This document shows, piece by piece, positions 1 through 8,977 of a stretch of 64,000 nt of DNA. This DNA is from Astragalus membranaceus. Lineage: Eukaryota; Streptophyta; Magnoliopsida; Fabales; Fabaceae. The stretch covers positions 69,736,666-69,800,665 of the forward strand of contig CM076846.1 in NCBI GenBank assembly GCA_039519185.1, in the 5' to 3' direction. Numbering within the stretch: the stretch's first letter is position 1; every line of letters starts with the position of its first letter. Position numbers and translations under genes: made by a program. Under the pieces are notes generated by a model. That model was not told where the DNA came from, did not search any database, and was given only the letters and a program-made list of their open reading frames with translations.

Positions 1-626
1 TCGTTCTTCGAAGATGCATGATGTGTTTCGGCAAATCAATATGATGTATATGGATATTACTAATTTCAGTACCCCGCTTCAACAGGAAGGTAGTCCGAAG
101 GGTATCAAGTGGAAGCCGCCTAAGCGAGGGAGTGTTAAACTTAATGTGGATGGTAGTTGTACTTCCAATGGCGATATTGGTTCAGGTGGTTTAATCCGAG
201 ACGAAGCAGGAAACTAGCTAGGGGGCTTTGCCTCCAAAGATGGTAATGGAGACGTTCTTTTTGCTGAGCTCTTCGGACTCTTCCATAGTCTTTCACTCTA
301 CTTCGAATGGGCTATACTAGAGCTATTTGTGAATCAGATTGTAAGGATGCTTGTGAGATTATTTTGGATAAGGAGAGTCAAAGACCCACCCTTATTCATC
401 TCTGTTGCTCAAGATTACGTCGTTATTGGCTATGCTACCGGGTTTGGAAGTTTGTCATATTCCCATAGAGGCAAACAACAGTGCTGACTTCTGGGCCAAA
501 TATGCTGAGCGTAGAATTTAGTTTCCTTTCCCTTGTTTTTTTTCTTCCTGCAATCCACCCCCCCTATATCCTTTATTATAAAAAATTTGTTGATCTTTCA
601 ATAATGGATTCACTAAAAAAAAAAAA
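1..626 (+). mobile_element. 3' end of a LINE-type retrotransposon with poly-A tail
   Basis: A degenerate RNase H-like coding tail (14-521) is followed by about 90 bases of non-coding sequence and a run of A residues at 615-626. That order, C-terminal RNase H, short 3' UTR, oligo-A, is typical of plant non-LTR retrotransposons. The 5' side lies outside the window. An A-rich integration tail is seen directly; LINE origin is inferred, since plant genomes also hold stand-alone RNase H-like genes of the same family. Confidence 0.5.
14..521 (+). pseudogene. RNase H-like (RVT_3) domain, broken
   Basis: The first frame reads a short linker and then KWKPPKRGSVKLNVDGS, the start of a plant RNase H-like domain, with the first acidic residue in NVDGS and the GSGGLIRDEAG strand. 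A TAG at about 214-219 interrupts GN-LGGF. The frame then continues with FASKDGNGDVLFAELFGL and shifts near 297-320; the remainder (ICESDCKDA, then NNSADFWAKYAERR) is read in another frame up to the stop at 519-521. The domain would hydrolyse RNA in RNA/DNA hybrids during reverse transcription. One stop and at least one frameshift make it non-functional. It could belong to a LINE (favoured because of the poly-A) or to a host gene fragment. Confidence 0.65.
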
Positions 627-963
627 TCTTTTATGACAGATTTATTTATACTTTCTTCTTTAAAAAGTAAGGTAATGCTATATACCACGACCTAAATGTT
701 TCCAAAATTTTAACGAAAAGGAATTTGATCAATTAACAATATGTCTAACATTCAGCTACAAAACAAAAAAAAAACATTGGTTTTATCCTCTCACTTTTAA
801 ACTTGTTGAATCCCTTACCCAATTGAATCCCTTACCCAAGAGCGCTTAGATGAGATGGTTCGAGTCTCTTCCAGTTTAACCAAGGTCTTGAGTTTGAATT
901 CAGTTTTGGGAATGCAACAACGTTAAAACTCTTGAGGGAGAGTTTTGCTGCCCATTGTGGTCC
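627..963. other. AT-rich intergenic DNA, nothing recognised
   Basis: No ORF of substance, no RNA gene and no repeat structure that I can support. Confidence 0.5.
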
Positions 964-973
964 TATCTGACTT

Positions 974-1300
974 CAGTGGCAGATCCAAGACCCATAGTCA
1001 AGGGGTTCAAAAATTTTAAAAGCATGAATCGCTAAAAATATAATTCAAAACAACTTTGATATATACAAATAAATAAATTATACAACTTATAATTCGCCAA
1101 TTGATGTGTTTGTGTGAAGTATTTGGGTGCAATTAGGCGCAAAATTAGGGATTGTAATGCAAAATTATAATCTCAAGGGGTTCAAAATATTTTAATATAG
1201 GGGATAAATGGGTAAAAATATTTTTATACAAGAGATAAATGGATAAAAAAAATTTGAGGGGGTTCAAGTGAACCCCCTAACTAAAGTGTAGTCCGCCACT
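974..1300. mobile_element. MITE with AGTGGC-type inverted ends and 9-bp target duplication
   Basis: The left end reads CAGTGGCAGATC and the right end GTCCGCCACT, imperfect inverted repeats. Both sides are flanked by ATCTGACTT (965-973 and 1301-1309). The interior is AT-rich and non-coding and contains a strong palindrome near the right end (GGGGGTTCAAGTGAACCCCC, about 1258-1277). A 9-bp duplication favours a Mutator-like origin; hAT elements make 8 bp, and one ambiguous border base leaves room for doubt. Confidence 0.7.
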
Positions 1301-1559
1301 ATCTGACTTGATGGATCAGACTCTACAGTTGCGCACAAATGAAACCCAATTTACACAAAAAAAAAACGTTGTGAATGCCTTATTTCCAAAATTGAATTTC
1401 GTGAGAAATTTCTTTCTTTATCTAAAATATAGAAAAAACTATTTCTCAAAAAGCTCATCTTTATATTTCAACTATTTAATTATACCTTAATAATTTAATT
1501 ATTTTTTTTGTTTTTATATTTTTAAGCCCTCTATATCATAACCCGGGTCAAGACCAGGG

Positions 1560-1745
1560 TATCCACCCTCCGTACGCGGTGACTAATCCCTTGCTGATTT
1601 GTAAGTGCCTCGAGGGGCAGGACAGCTGGCCCAGAGTTTTAACGCTATTCCGTACCCAAGGTGGGGATCGAACCCCCGACCATTGGTTAAGGGAGGATCA
1701 GCCTCAAACGCTGAACCTCACGCTCTGGGTATAACCCGAGATCAT
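1560..1745 (-). mobile_element. tRNA-derived SINE-like repeat (family 3), copy 1
   Basis: On the minus strand an A-box-like stretch (GTGAGGTTCAGCGTTTGAGG) is followed by a canonical Pol III B box, GGTTCGATCCC (plus-strand 1670-1680), then about 130 bases of unique body ending in an A/T-rich stretch near 1505-1530. No cloverleaf can be drawn past the head, so it is not a tRNA gene. No target duplication was found. A diverged relative lies at 3770-3910. Confidence 0.5.
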
Positions 1746-2097
1746 ATTTCACCATTAACCATTTCATACGCAAGAATTTCTGCCCATGTAATTAGACATT
1801 TTTTGAAATAGAAGAAATATTTATCATAGAATTTCAAATTTCTACTCATATTTAATATGTTTGCTCACAAAATTTTGAAATTTGAGACAATAAACCACTT
1901 TTACCAAGAGGGATGGGGAAACAAGATTTTAGGGGCAGGGGAACTTAAAAGTAAACATTGTTTTCATGCGACTAAGCATCATTTTTCTTCTTTTCTTTGT
2001 TCCATTTCGCTTTTTTATTCCCACCACTGGTTCTTTTGCAAGGAGGATCATGTATTCTGATATCTCGAGATCATGAAGATTTGATTTCACCTTACCC
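1746..2097. other. AT-rich spacer downstream of the MADS relic
   Basis: No gene or repeat recognised. It would contain the 3' flank of the minus-strand MADS-box relic. Confidence 0.4.
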
Positions 2098-2512
2098 TTA
2101 ATTAAGCTCTATATTTGAATCTTTCAATTCTTTAAGCTTAGAGAGTTGGGTAGTATCATGATGTTTTAGGACCTCGTCATGCTCCTGACCCTTCTTTTCA
2201 CTCTCACGAGTTTGGGCCAATACATCAGCAAGTTGTAGATTCAGATCGTCCAAATTTGAAACTTCTGAAAAGGAGTTATCATGGGCATCATTTGGTTCGG
2301 GCTCTTGTTGAAGAAACTTGGTAGCAACAACATCGACACCTGGGTGGCCAAAAGAGTAAGGTTTATTTCCAGGAGAGAATACAACAATAGCAACTTCTAC
2401 GCTGCACAAGATCATTTGCTTTCTTGAATAAGCCCGTTCGACGTTTGGAAAATGTCACTTGCCTTGTATTCGGATCTTTCACCATCTCAATTTCAATTTT
2501 ACGACGACCCAT
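2098..2512 (-). pseudogene. Type I (M-alpha, AGL62-like) MADS-box gene, frameshifted
   Basis: Starting at ATG 2512 the minus strand encodes MGRRKIEIEMVKDPNTRQ and then VTFSKRRTGLFKKAN, the DNA-binding half of a MADS domain. It then leaves frame. The continuation ILCSVEVAIVVFSPGNKP, followed by YSFGHPGVDVVATKFL, is in the next frame (2415-2098). About 8 bases appear to be missing between KKAN and ILCS, inside the MADS box. The C-terminal part is short (about 80 residues after the MADS domain) and rich in E, K, L and D, possibly coiled coil. Type I MADS factors of this group are intronless and act in the female gametophyte and endosperm; the intronless layout here fits. The break in the recognition helix region argues for a pseudogene unless it is a sequence error. 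Confidence 0.75.
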
Positions 2513-2590
2513 AGTTCCTTCACCTGCTTCACAAGAGATTAGAAATTAGGGATTGTTGTAATGTGTGGCTATATGCTATCCTTACACTCT

Positions 2591-2600
2591 TATTTATATT
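2591..2600 (-). promoter_or_regulatory. TATA box of the MADS-box relic
   Basis: On the minus strand AATATAAATA lies about 80 bases upstream of the MADS ATG, a normal distance for a short 5' leader. The upstream region to about 2880 is AT-rich with no further motif I can support. Confidence 0.45.
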
Positions 2601-2883
2601 CAACTTTAAAAAAAGGTTCATCGTTTCTAATATTGATTTTAAAATCTCAATTTTTTTCAATTATGGACATTATTTTCACTAATATAGAAATGTTTGGTAT
2701 CTTTCTAATTTTATAAAATTAGTTCTAAATGTTTTAGAATTTAATTTTTCTTTTTATTTTTTAATTCAAATGTACTAATATATTAATGGGCATATTAAAT
2801 AATTTGTAAAACAATAAATCTAATTCTTATCTTTATTATGTGTTATTAATTACATAATTATTGCAATGTTATCGTATGTACAC

Positions 2884-3053
2884 AACTAGAGCCAGCTTAC
2901 CCCAAGTAGGTAGCTCAGTTGGCGAGCTCAGGGATACCGAAGGAGTGCACCAAAAAGAGTGCAAGAAGGAGGTCCTGGGTTCAACCCCTGGAAACTAGCA
3001 TTTCCCCCACCCCCACTAACATTGCCTATAAAAAAAAAACTAGAGCCAGCTTA
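2884..3053 (+). mobile_element. SINE (family 1), copy 1, with perfect 16-bp target duplication
   Basis: The body (2900-3037) starts with CCCCAAGTAGGTAGCTCAG; within it TAGCTCAGTTGG matches the Pol III A box and GGTTCAACCCC the B box. It ends in a run of A. It is bounded by identical AACTAGAGCCAGCTTA at 2884-2899 and 3038-3053. The internal spacer repeats GGAGTGCACCAAAAA-type words. A second copy is at 3595-3722. The exact duplication suggests a fairly recent insertion by LINE machinery. Confidence 0.9.
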
Positions 3054-3078
3054 TTTTACGTTATTATTTAGAGTGACG

Positions 3079-3292
3079 GAATATATTTTTTAAACAATAT
3101 GATGGGCCACAAGTGGTAGTTACTTGGGCGCCTTAACCATTTGGTCTTGGATTCGATTTCAGATCGGTGTGTATGGAAAAATATTTGTTGAGAGATGTCA
3201 ACCCCTTAAGTGGACCTTCAGTACCTCGAATGATTAATCTTCACGATCGCCGTTGATGATACATTGGTTTAGCAAAAAAAGAATATATTTTT
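3079..3292 (+). mobile_element. SINE (family 2) with 13-bp target duplication
   Basis: Flanks GAATATATTTTTT occur at 3079-3091 and 3280-3292. The head contains GTGGTAGTTACTTGGGCGCC (A-box-like) and GGATTCGATTTC (B-box-like). The body ends in GGTTTAGC plus an A run. This is a tRNA-derived SINE of a family different from the one 30 bases upstream. Confidence 0.75.
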
Positions 3293-3322
3293 TTACATTT
3301 TATTTAATTAGCTCATACTATA

Positions 3323-3425
3323 TAGTAATACTTTTTTGAGAAGTACCAACACTCTCTTTTATACACTCTCTCCAATACTCACTCTTTGATTGATTAAAAA
3401 GAGTGTTTAAAAAAAAAGTATTACT
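3323..3425. mobile_element. Short MITE with TA target duplication
   Basis: Inverted ends TAGTAATACTTTTTT and AAAAAAAAGTATTACTA enclose about 70 bases rich in ACTCTCTC words. Taking TA as the duplicated target gives ends GTAATACTTTTTT, in keeping with a Tc1/mariner-type MITE. No coding capacity. Confidence 0.55.
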
Positions 3426-3594
3426 AGCAGTTCTCTCTTTTTAATAATTCACGAAGGTAAAACAAAATTGATTTCTAACCTACAGTGGAGCCCACACAAC
3501 AATATAGAGAGGTGGAAGAAAAAACCTCCAATAAAACCACTCTCACTCGCAACAAGTAAATTTCTGTTTTTACAAATACATTAATACAGTGGAT

Positions 3595-3722
3595 CCCAAG
3601 TAGGTAGCTCAGTTAGTGAGTTAAGGGATATAGAAGGAGTGCACCAAAAAGGAGTGCAAGAAGGAGGTCCTAGGTTCAAACCCCGAAAACTAACATTCCC
3701 CCACCTCCACTAAAATTTCCTT
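3595..3722 (+). mobile_element. SINE (family 1), copy 2
   Basis: It has the same head (CCAAGTAGGTAGCTCAGTTA), the same GGAGTGCACCAAAAAGGAG spacer and a B box (GGTTCAAACCCC), diverged at scattered positions from the copy at 2900. No clear poly-A or target duplication, so an older copy. Confidence 0.75.
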
Positions 3723-3769
3723 GGTATTTCTATTTTTCATTTTCCGAGTTGTTTAGTATCTTTTGTTTT

Positions 3770-3910
3770 GAGGACCATTACTGGCAACTCACGGAGTGTC
3801 CAAACGCTTTCAACGAATGACTAATCTCTGCTCACCCGTTGAACCAAATATTAGGCTGGCCCATACCGTGTTTTAACGCAGGTGGGAATCGAACCCGAGA
3901 TCAAACCGAG
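3770..3910 (-). mobile_element. SINE-like repeat (family 3), copy 2
   Basis: The minus strand carries GGTTCGATTCCC (B box) followed by the GATTAGTCA segment also found in 1560-1745. The A-box side is lost or diverged. Fragment only. Confidence 0.4.
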
Positions 3911-4861
3911 TCGAGCCCCACTACGGAGGAAATGAAGTATACGTAAGTTCTTAGCGAGAGCCTTTTCAAAATTTTAACTATTTATTAGATCTAGCTAATT
4001 CCATTCAACTAAGTTGACCTGAATTATTATTATTTTTAATTTTTCACTTTAGGTGACTCAATTGTATGTTATCAATAAAAGAATATATCTTAATATTAGA
4101 TATTATTTATTTATCTTTCATCATATTTTTTCCAAAATGTGTTTTTATATAAAATTGTATCATTTTATAGTAAGTATTCCTTTTAAATATATCAGTCTTA
4201 TCAAATTGGGCTACCTTAAATTACTACTTAATTTTGAGCCACCATTATGAATAAATTAATATGGCTATTAATTTCGTATTGAATAATATATTATTTAATT
4301 TCAAGTGTATTTTCCCGTGTCTTGCACAACTATTGATATTGATTTCGAACGCATCTAATTATATGTAAGTAAAAGGTTTTTGTTCTCTTAGATTAAGGCG
4401 CCATCATCTCACCCTAAAATTTATTTTACTAAAAAATAAAGAATTATAAGATTTTTGACAAACCACTAAAGAATTAAAAAAATTTAAAATTTATCACGGA
4501 GTATTGAATATGTAATTATATATGAGCAACCCAATTTTAAAATAGTGAGCATACAATAGAACTTTTTACCTACACCATTAACAATTCTAAACATGCCTCA
4601 TTAAAAGTTATTCATAGTGGGTCAAAAAAAAATTATTCATAGTATAAATCACCATAAAAATTATAATATTAACAATTAAAAAACTTGAGCGGAACAAAAA
4701 TAGAAAGTAGCAAAAATAGAAAACGTGTACAGAAACTTAATTATGGAAAATTTGTATTAACATATTTAAATATTCAGCCTATAGTAATTTATAGAAACAT
4801 CACTTTCCATAGAAATTCAATTTCTTAATAAAATATCCTTCCCTCTTGAAATATTAATAAA
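3911..4861. other. AT-rich DNA, no gene
   Basis: Very AT-rich, with short accidental ORFs only (for example 4053-4250, low complexity). No structure recognised. Confidence 0.5.
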
Positions 4862-4893
4862 CTAGTATGAAACTCGTGCGATGCACGGGGTAG
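4862..4893 (-). mobile_element. Helitron 3' terminus (minus strand)
   Basis: Read on the minus strand the sequence gives CCCCGTGCATCGCACGAG, a short GC-rich hairpin (CGTGC-ATC-GCACG), then TTTCATA and CTAG followed by T. A small hairpin about 7-12 bases before CTRR, with insertion between A and T, is the hallmark of a Helitron 3' end. The element would extend to higher coordinates; I could not identify its 5' TC end. Confidence 0.55.
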
Positions 4894-5291
4894 TATAATC
4901 TGGTTTTTATTAATATAAGTGATATAATAATATAAATGGACTTAGATGTGTTTTACACAATTTGTATAAACTTTCACCTATCACATAAGTTATTGTTATG
5001 TTATTATCTGGAAAAAATTTGCTAAAAAGAAATTTATTATCTATAGTCGTTTGAAACTGCAATATCCGATGGTGAAATAATGAATAAATAAAGTTGTTTT
5101 AGTTTGGTCAAAATAAAAGTTGTTTTGGTATTATGGTTCCGAATTTCGTAGTGACATGGATGTTTTAATCATTCTGTATATGTTTTTCACTATAACATAA
5201 GTAAACGTTAGGTTTTAGCTGTAACTTTTTCCAATTTTTTATTGTATGTAGTTGTTTGAAAATGTAAAATCCGATGGTGAAATGATAAATA

Positions 5292-5327
<36 letters not shown>

Positions 5328-5370
5328 GTGTATTCAACCATAATTACTATCAACGAATATTTTTGTTATA
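4894..5370. other. AT-rich interior, imperfect ~200-bp direct repeat and (TA)n
   Basis: The words ATCCGATGGTGAAAT..ATAAATA occur at about 5065 and 5268 with similar upstream text (CATAAGTTATTG, CATAAGTAAACG), suggesting an imperfect direct duplication of about 200 bases. A pure TA microsatellite spans 5294-5325. This may be the interior of the Helitron ending at 4862. Confidence 0.4.
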
Positions 5371-5640
5371 TTTTTTTTTAAAGGCAGACATAATTATATA
5401 AATATAAGAGCATAAAGGGTACTCAATCCATATACAACAGAAAAACCACCTCCACAAGGAGAGCAAAACACCAAAAAAACCAATACCCCCTAGCAATACA
5501 ATCTATAGGATCAACAAACCACTCATAAAATAAACAGGAAGGAGAATTACCCCTATCCTAAAACCAACGCCAAGATAGAGATAATATCCTATCAAGAAGT
5601 TCCCAAAATCAGGGTTCGCTCCAGAGAACATACAACGGTT
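5371..5640 (-). mobile_element. 5'-truncated LINE 3' end, reversed
   Basis: The plus strand starts with a T run (5371-5379), the complement of a poly-A tail. The minus-strand text before it resembles the 3' UTR of plant LINEs (a GATTGAGTACCC-like stretch shortly before the tail). No domain remains. The assignment rests on the tail and general resemblance. Confidence 0.5.
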
Positions 5641-5666
5641 CCTCAACGGTTCCTCAAGCAAAGTTT

Positions 5667-6957
5667 GTTTTTAGGAAAAGTTTTTCTCTTTTCTCTTAAT
5701 ATTTTAAATTTCCACTCAAGATATTTATCAAATATCATTGTTGTGAATTTCAGTATGTTGGGGCACATTTTATGATCCAATTACTTATGACCTCAGAGAT
5801 GGAAGTATTATCGCGAGTCTTCAATTTTATTGAATAATGAGACACCAAACAGTGATATGGCATTTTGGGTATGCTTGATCAAAAACCTGAAATAATCCAA
5901 TTAATCATACATGGTTGTAGCCAATTTTTTTAAGATTTTGTAAATAACAGACATGGCAGTTTCTGTTTCAAAAAGGATCAGATTTATTTTGTGACCATTT
6001 AAAGTTCTGCTTCTTATGCATAATTTGGTTTGTTTCGTTCTTAAAAATGAAAAAGTCGAACAATGTATTAGAATTAGAATTATATACATTTTGTGACCAT
6101 TAAAAGTTATGCTTGTTATGCATATTTTGGTTTGTTTCATTTTTAAAATATCTACCTAAGACCGTTTATAAAAATTGTATGCTTCATACTACTCTATTTT
6201 ATTGTGCTTCTGATGAAAAAAAACCGCGCTTTAATCACTTCTGTTCCTGCAGTTTACTTCTGCGATCTGGTACGCTATTGTTAGTTGGCAGAGTTTTGAT
6301 TTTGTGATGCAGCAGGATATCCCATCTTTGTTTCTCCAGTTGACTCACCTCAAAACTCCGCCAACTAACAATAACGTTTCATCTTACACATAATTCTATC
6401 AAAAAGCACAATTTTTTTTCATCAGAAGCACACTAAAATAGAGTAGTTTGAAGCATACAATTTTTATAAACAGTCTTAGGAAGAAATTTTAAGAATGAAA
6501 CAAACCAAAATAAGCATAAAAAGCATAACTTTTAATGGTCACAAAATGTATATAATTCTAATACATGGTTCGACTTTTTCATTTTTAAGAATGAAACAAA
6601 CCAAATTATGCATAAGAAGCAGAACTTTAAATGGTCACAAAATAAATCTGATCCTTTTTGAAACAGAAACTGCCATGTCTGTTATTTACAAACCCTTAAA
6701 AAAATTTTCCTCAACCATGTATGATTAATTGGATTATTTCAGGTTTTTGAAGCATACCCGAAATGCCATATCACTGTTTGGTGTCTCATTATTCAATAAA
6801 ATTGAAGACTCGTGATAATACTTCCATCTCTGAGGTCATAAGTAATTGGATCATAAAATGTGCCCCAACGCGCTGAAATTCACAACAATGATATTTGATA
6901 AATAACTTGAGTGCAAATTTAAAATATGAAGAGAAAAGAAAAACTTTTCCTAAAAAC
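5667..6957. repeat. Long inverted repeat (arms ~0.6 kb, loop ~50 bases)
   Basis: The left arm 5667-6299 and right arm 6351-6957 are reverse complements with scattered differences: GTTTTTAGGAAAAG at 5667 pairs with CTTTTCCTAAAAAC ending at 6957, and GTTAGTTGGCAGAGTTTTG pairs with CAAAACTCCGCCAACTAAC around the loop. One block of the left arm (about 6205-6270) does not pair with its partner. Each arm also holds an internal direct repeat of about 104 bases (words AATGAAACAAACCAAA). A foldback-type transposon or an inverted duplication of a MITE are both possible. Transcription across it would give a long hairpin. Confidence 0.85.
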
Positions 6958-7641
6958 TTGGCTATTACCAATCTATTCTCAATTAGTCCACTGTAAGATA
7001 TCATATTCAGAATCCGTACCTACATCCATTTTCTCATTCATATATGAGCACATCTACATGTAGGCACTGAACACAAACCTCATAAAATCAGAAAAATAGG
7101 AAATGTCACAATAGCTTTAAAAGTAGAGCAATGGGCGGTCATTTCATGTATTCCTAAACAGTGAACAAAAAGACATTTCAAGTGTAGCAAAATGAATATG
7201 AGATATTCTTAACAATAAAACACTTACTGATCCCTCCTTGAAAAGCCTAGTATTGTGTGCTTCAAAAAATCAATAATTTTTCACGTGTGTCATCCAATAT
7301 CCCAAAATAACTTTGCATTATTTCAGAGAAAAACGTCTAAAAACTCCAAGATTCATGTTTTAGATGCCAAACATTCACAGATTAAAAGAAAACTTGCACT
7401 AGAACCATATACGCTAAAATAAGTGGGAACAAATAAAACCAAACAAAATAGGATGATATTTTTCAAAAAGTACTTGAATATTTTTGATAGTTGAACATCA
7501 AACGAATGAAATATGAAAAATTGCAAATTAAAGCACTGGACCCATAACCAAGTTCTGTATTATCAGTGCAGCGAATTGTAGGGTTGGTTTTCATGGGTAT
7601 GATTTAAAATTAGGATAACTTGGAAACAAAAGACTAATAAT
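6958..7641. other. AT-rich DNA, no gene
   Basis: Nothing beyond low-complexity AT-rich sequence is recognised. Confidence 0.4.
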
Positions 7642-8073
7642 GGGCAATTTTGTGCTTGTCAAAATTGAAAAGTTTCCATTTCTCCTGCTTTTGTATCCAG
7701 CTACTGAAATTGACTATAATTTGACTCAAATTTGACAGTACAGATTAGCAAATATTTAAATGGAAAATGTATATGACATGATTGTAGGCTTCATACTTGT
7801 TTGCAAATTTGGAATATTTTGAGCATTAATATTATTGTGACAGCTAAAGAATCATTAATGGGGCAATTTTGTGCTTGTCAAAATTGAAAAGTTTCCATTT
7901 CTCCTGCTTTTGAATCCAGCTACTGAAATTGACTATAATTTGACTCAAATTTAACCGTACAGATTAGCAAATATTTAAATGGAAAATGTATATGTCAAGA
8001 TTGTAGGCTTCATACTTGTTTGCAAATTTGGAATATTTTGAGCATTAATATTATTGTGACGGCTAAAGAATCA
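7642..8073. repeat. Tandem duplication, period 219 bases
   Basis: The segment beginning GGGCAATTTTGTGCTTGTCA at 7642 recurs at 7861, and both run through GGAATATTTTGAGCATTAAT to about 7856 and 8073. Only a few substitutions separate the copies, so the duplication is recent. Confidence 0.85.
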
Positions 8074-8640
8074 TAACTTGCCATATATATGAATTGATTG
8101 ACAAATTTACGGCACATGTTTTGCATATGTAATCAAAATGATATTAGATAGTTTTTTACAAATTAATGTTGTGTGCTGGCAATCAATTCAAAATTTAAAA
8201 AGAATAGTGAAATTGATTGTAGATGACTGGATTGCCACGTAATTATATTATTGTACATGTAAGCCAAATTTTCATTAATCCAATGTGGATAGCCTAATTG
8301 ATCGACACATCAGAAAAATAGCATTGAAAAACATTCTCAATTGAAAAACATAGATTATAGATTATAGATATTGGCATGAGTTTTTTTTCTTTCAATCCAA
8401 TTCTCTTGAGGAATTAGAGCAGCTTTCTTTGGCATTAACAAAGATTGAGCAAGAGACAATCTATGCATTTGCATGACAACCGTGACGAAAATGCCAATCT
8501 AAAATGATGTCACAAAAGGTGTTACAAATTCAATAGGCAGTAGAATAGTTTGAAAATTTATAATAAAAACACATACTTCATTGTGTGTGTAAGCTCTCAT
8601 GAGACCTTGATAGCCTTCAAGAAATGTCAAGAACTGTGCT
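8074..8640. other. AT-rich DNA, no gene
   Basis: No feature recognised. Confidence 0.4.
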
Positions 8641-8650
8641 TTTTGATAAT

Positions 8651-8701
8651 ATGTGTAAGATGAAAAATAGATGAAAAGCTATTCTATTTTTCATCTTACA
8701 C
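8651..8701. repeat. Perfect 20-bp hairpin
   Basis: TGTGTAAGATGAAAAATAGA and its exact reverse complement are separated by 11 bases. The right half is repeated again near 8759-8780, next to the partial copy of the long inverted repeat. Confidence 0.75.
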
Positions 8702-8759
8702 ATTCTATCAAAATTTGTTGGAGAGATAGTGATATAGTGCAATGGATAAAAAATTTCAT

Positions 8760-8977
8760 CTATTTTTCATCTTACACATTCTATCAAAAAGCACAGTTTT
8801 TTTCATCAGAAGCACACTAAAATAGAGTAGTATGAAGCATACAATTTTTATAAACGGTCTTAGGAAGAAATTTTAAGAATGAAACAAACCAAAATATGCA
8901 TAAAAAGCATAACTTTTAATGGTCACAAAATGTATATATAATTCTAATACATGGTTCGACTTTTTCATTTTTAAGAA
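8760..8977. repeat. Third, partial copy of the 6.4 kb repeat arm, cut by gypsy sequence
   Basis: The text from CATCTTACACATTCTATC to TTTTTCATTTTTAAGAA matches the right arm of the inverted repeat (about 6380-6600) closely. It stops abruptly at 8977, where gypsy coding sequence begins. Confidence 0.8.

Noticed and set aside
1605..1811. 68-codon ORF over the SINE-like repeat
   Set aside because: It reads antisense through a tRNA-derived repeat; no protein signature.
2900..3037. tRNA gene suggested by A and B boxes
   Set aside because: No complete cloverleaf, and an A tail with target duplications shows a SINE.
5667..6957. A microRNA precursor
   Set aside because: The arms are hundreds of bases long; a siRNA-producing hairpin or foldback element fits better, and no mature miRNA can be named.
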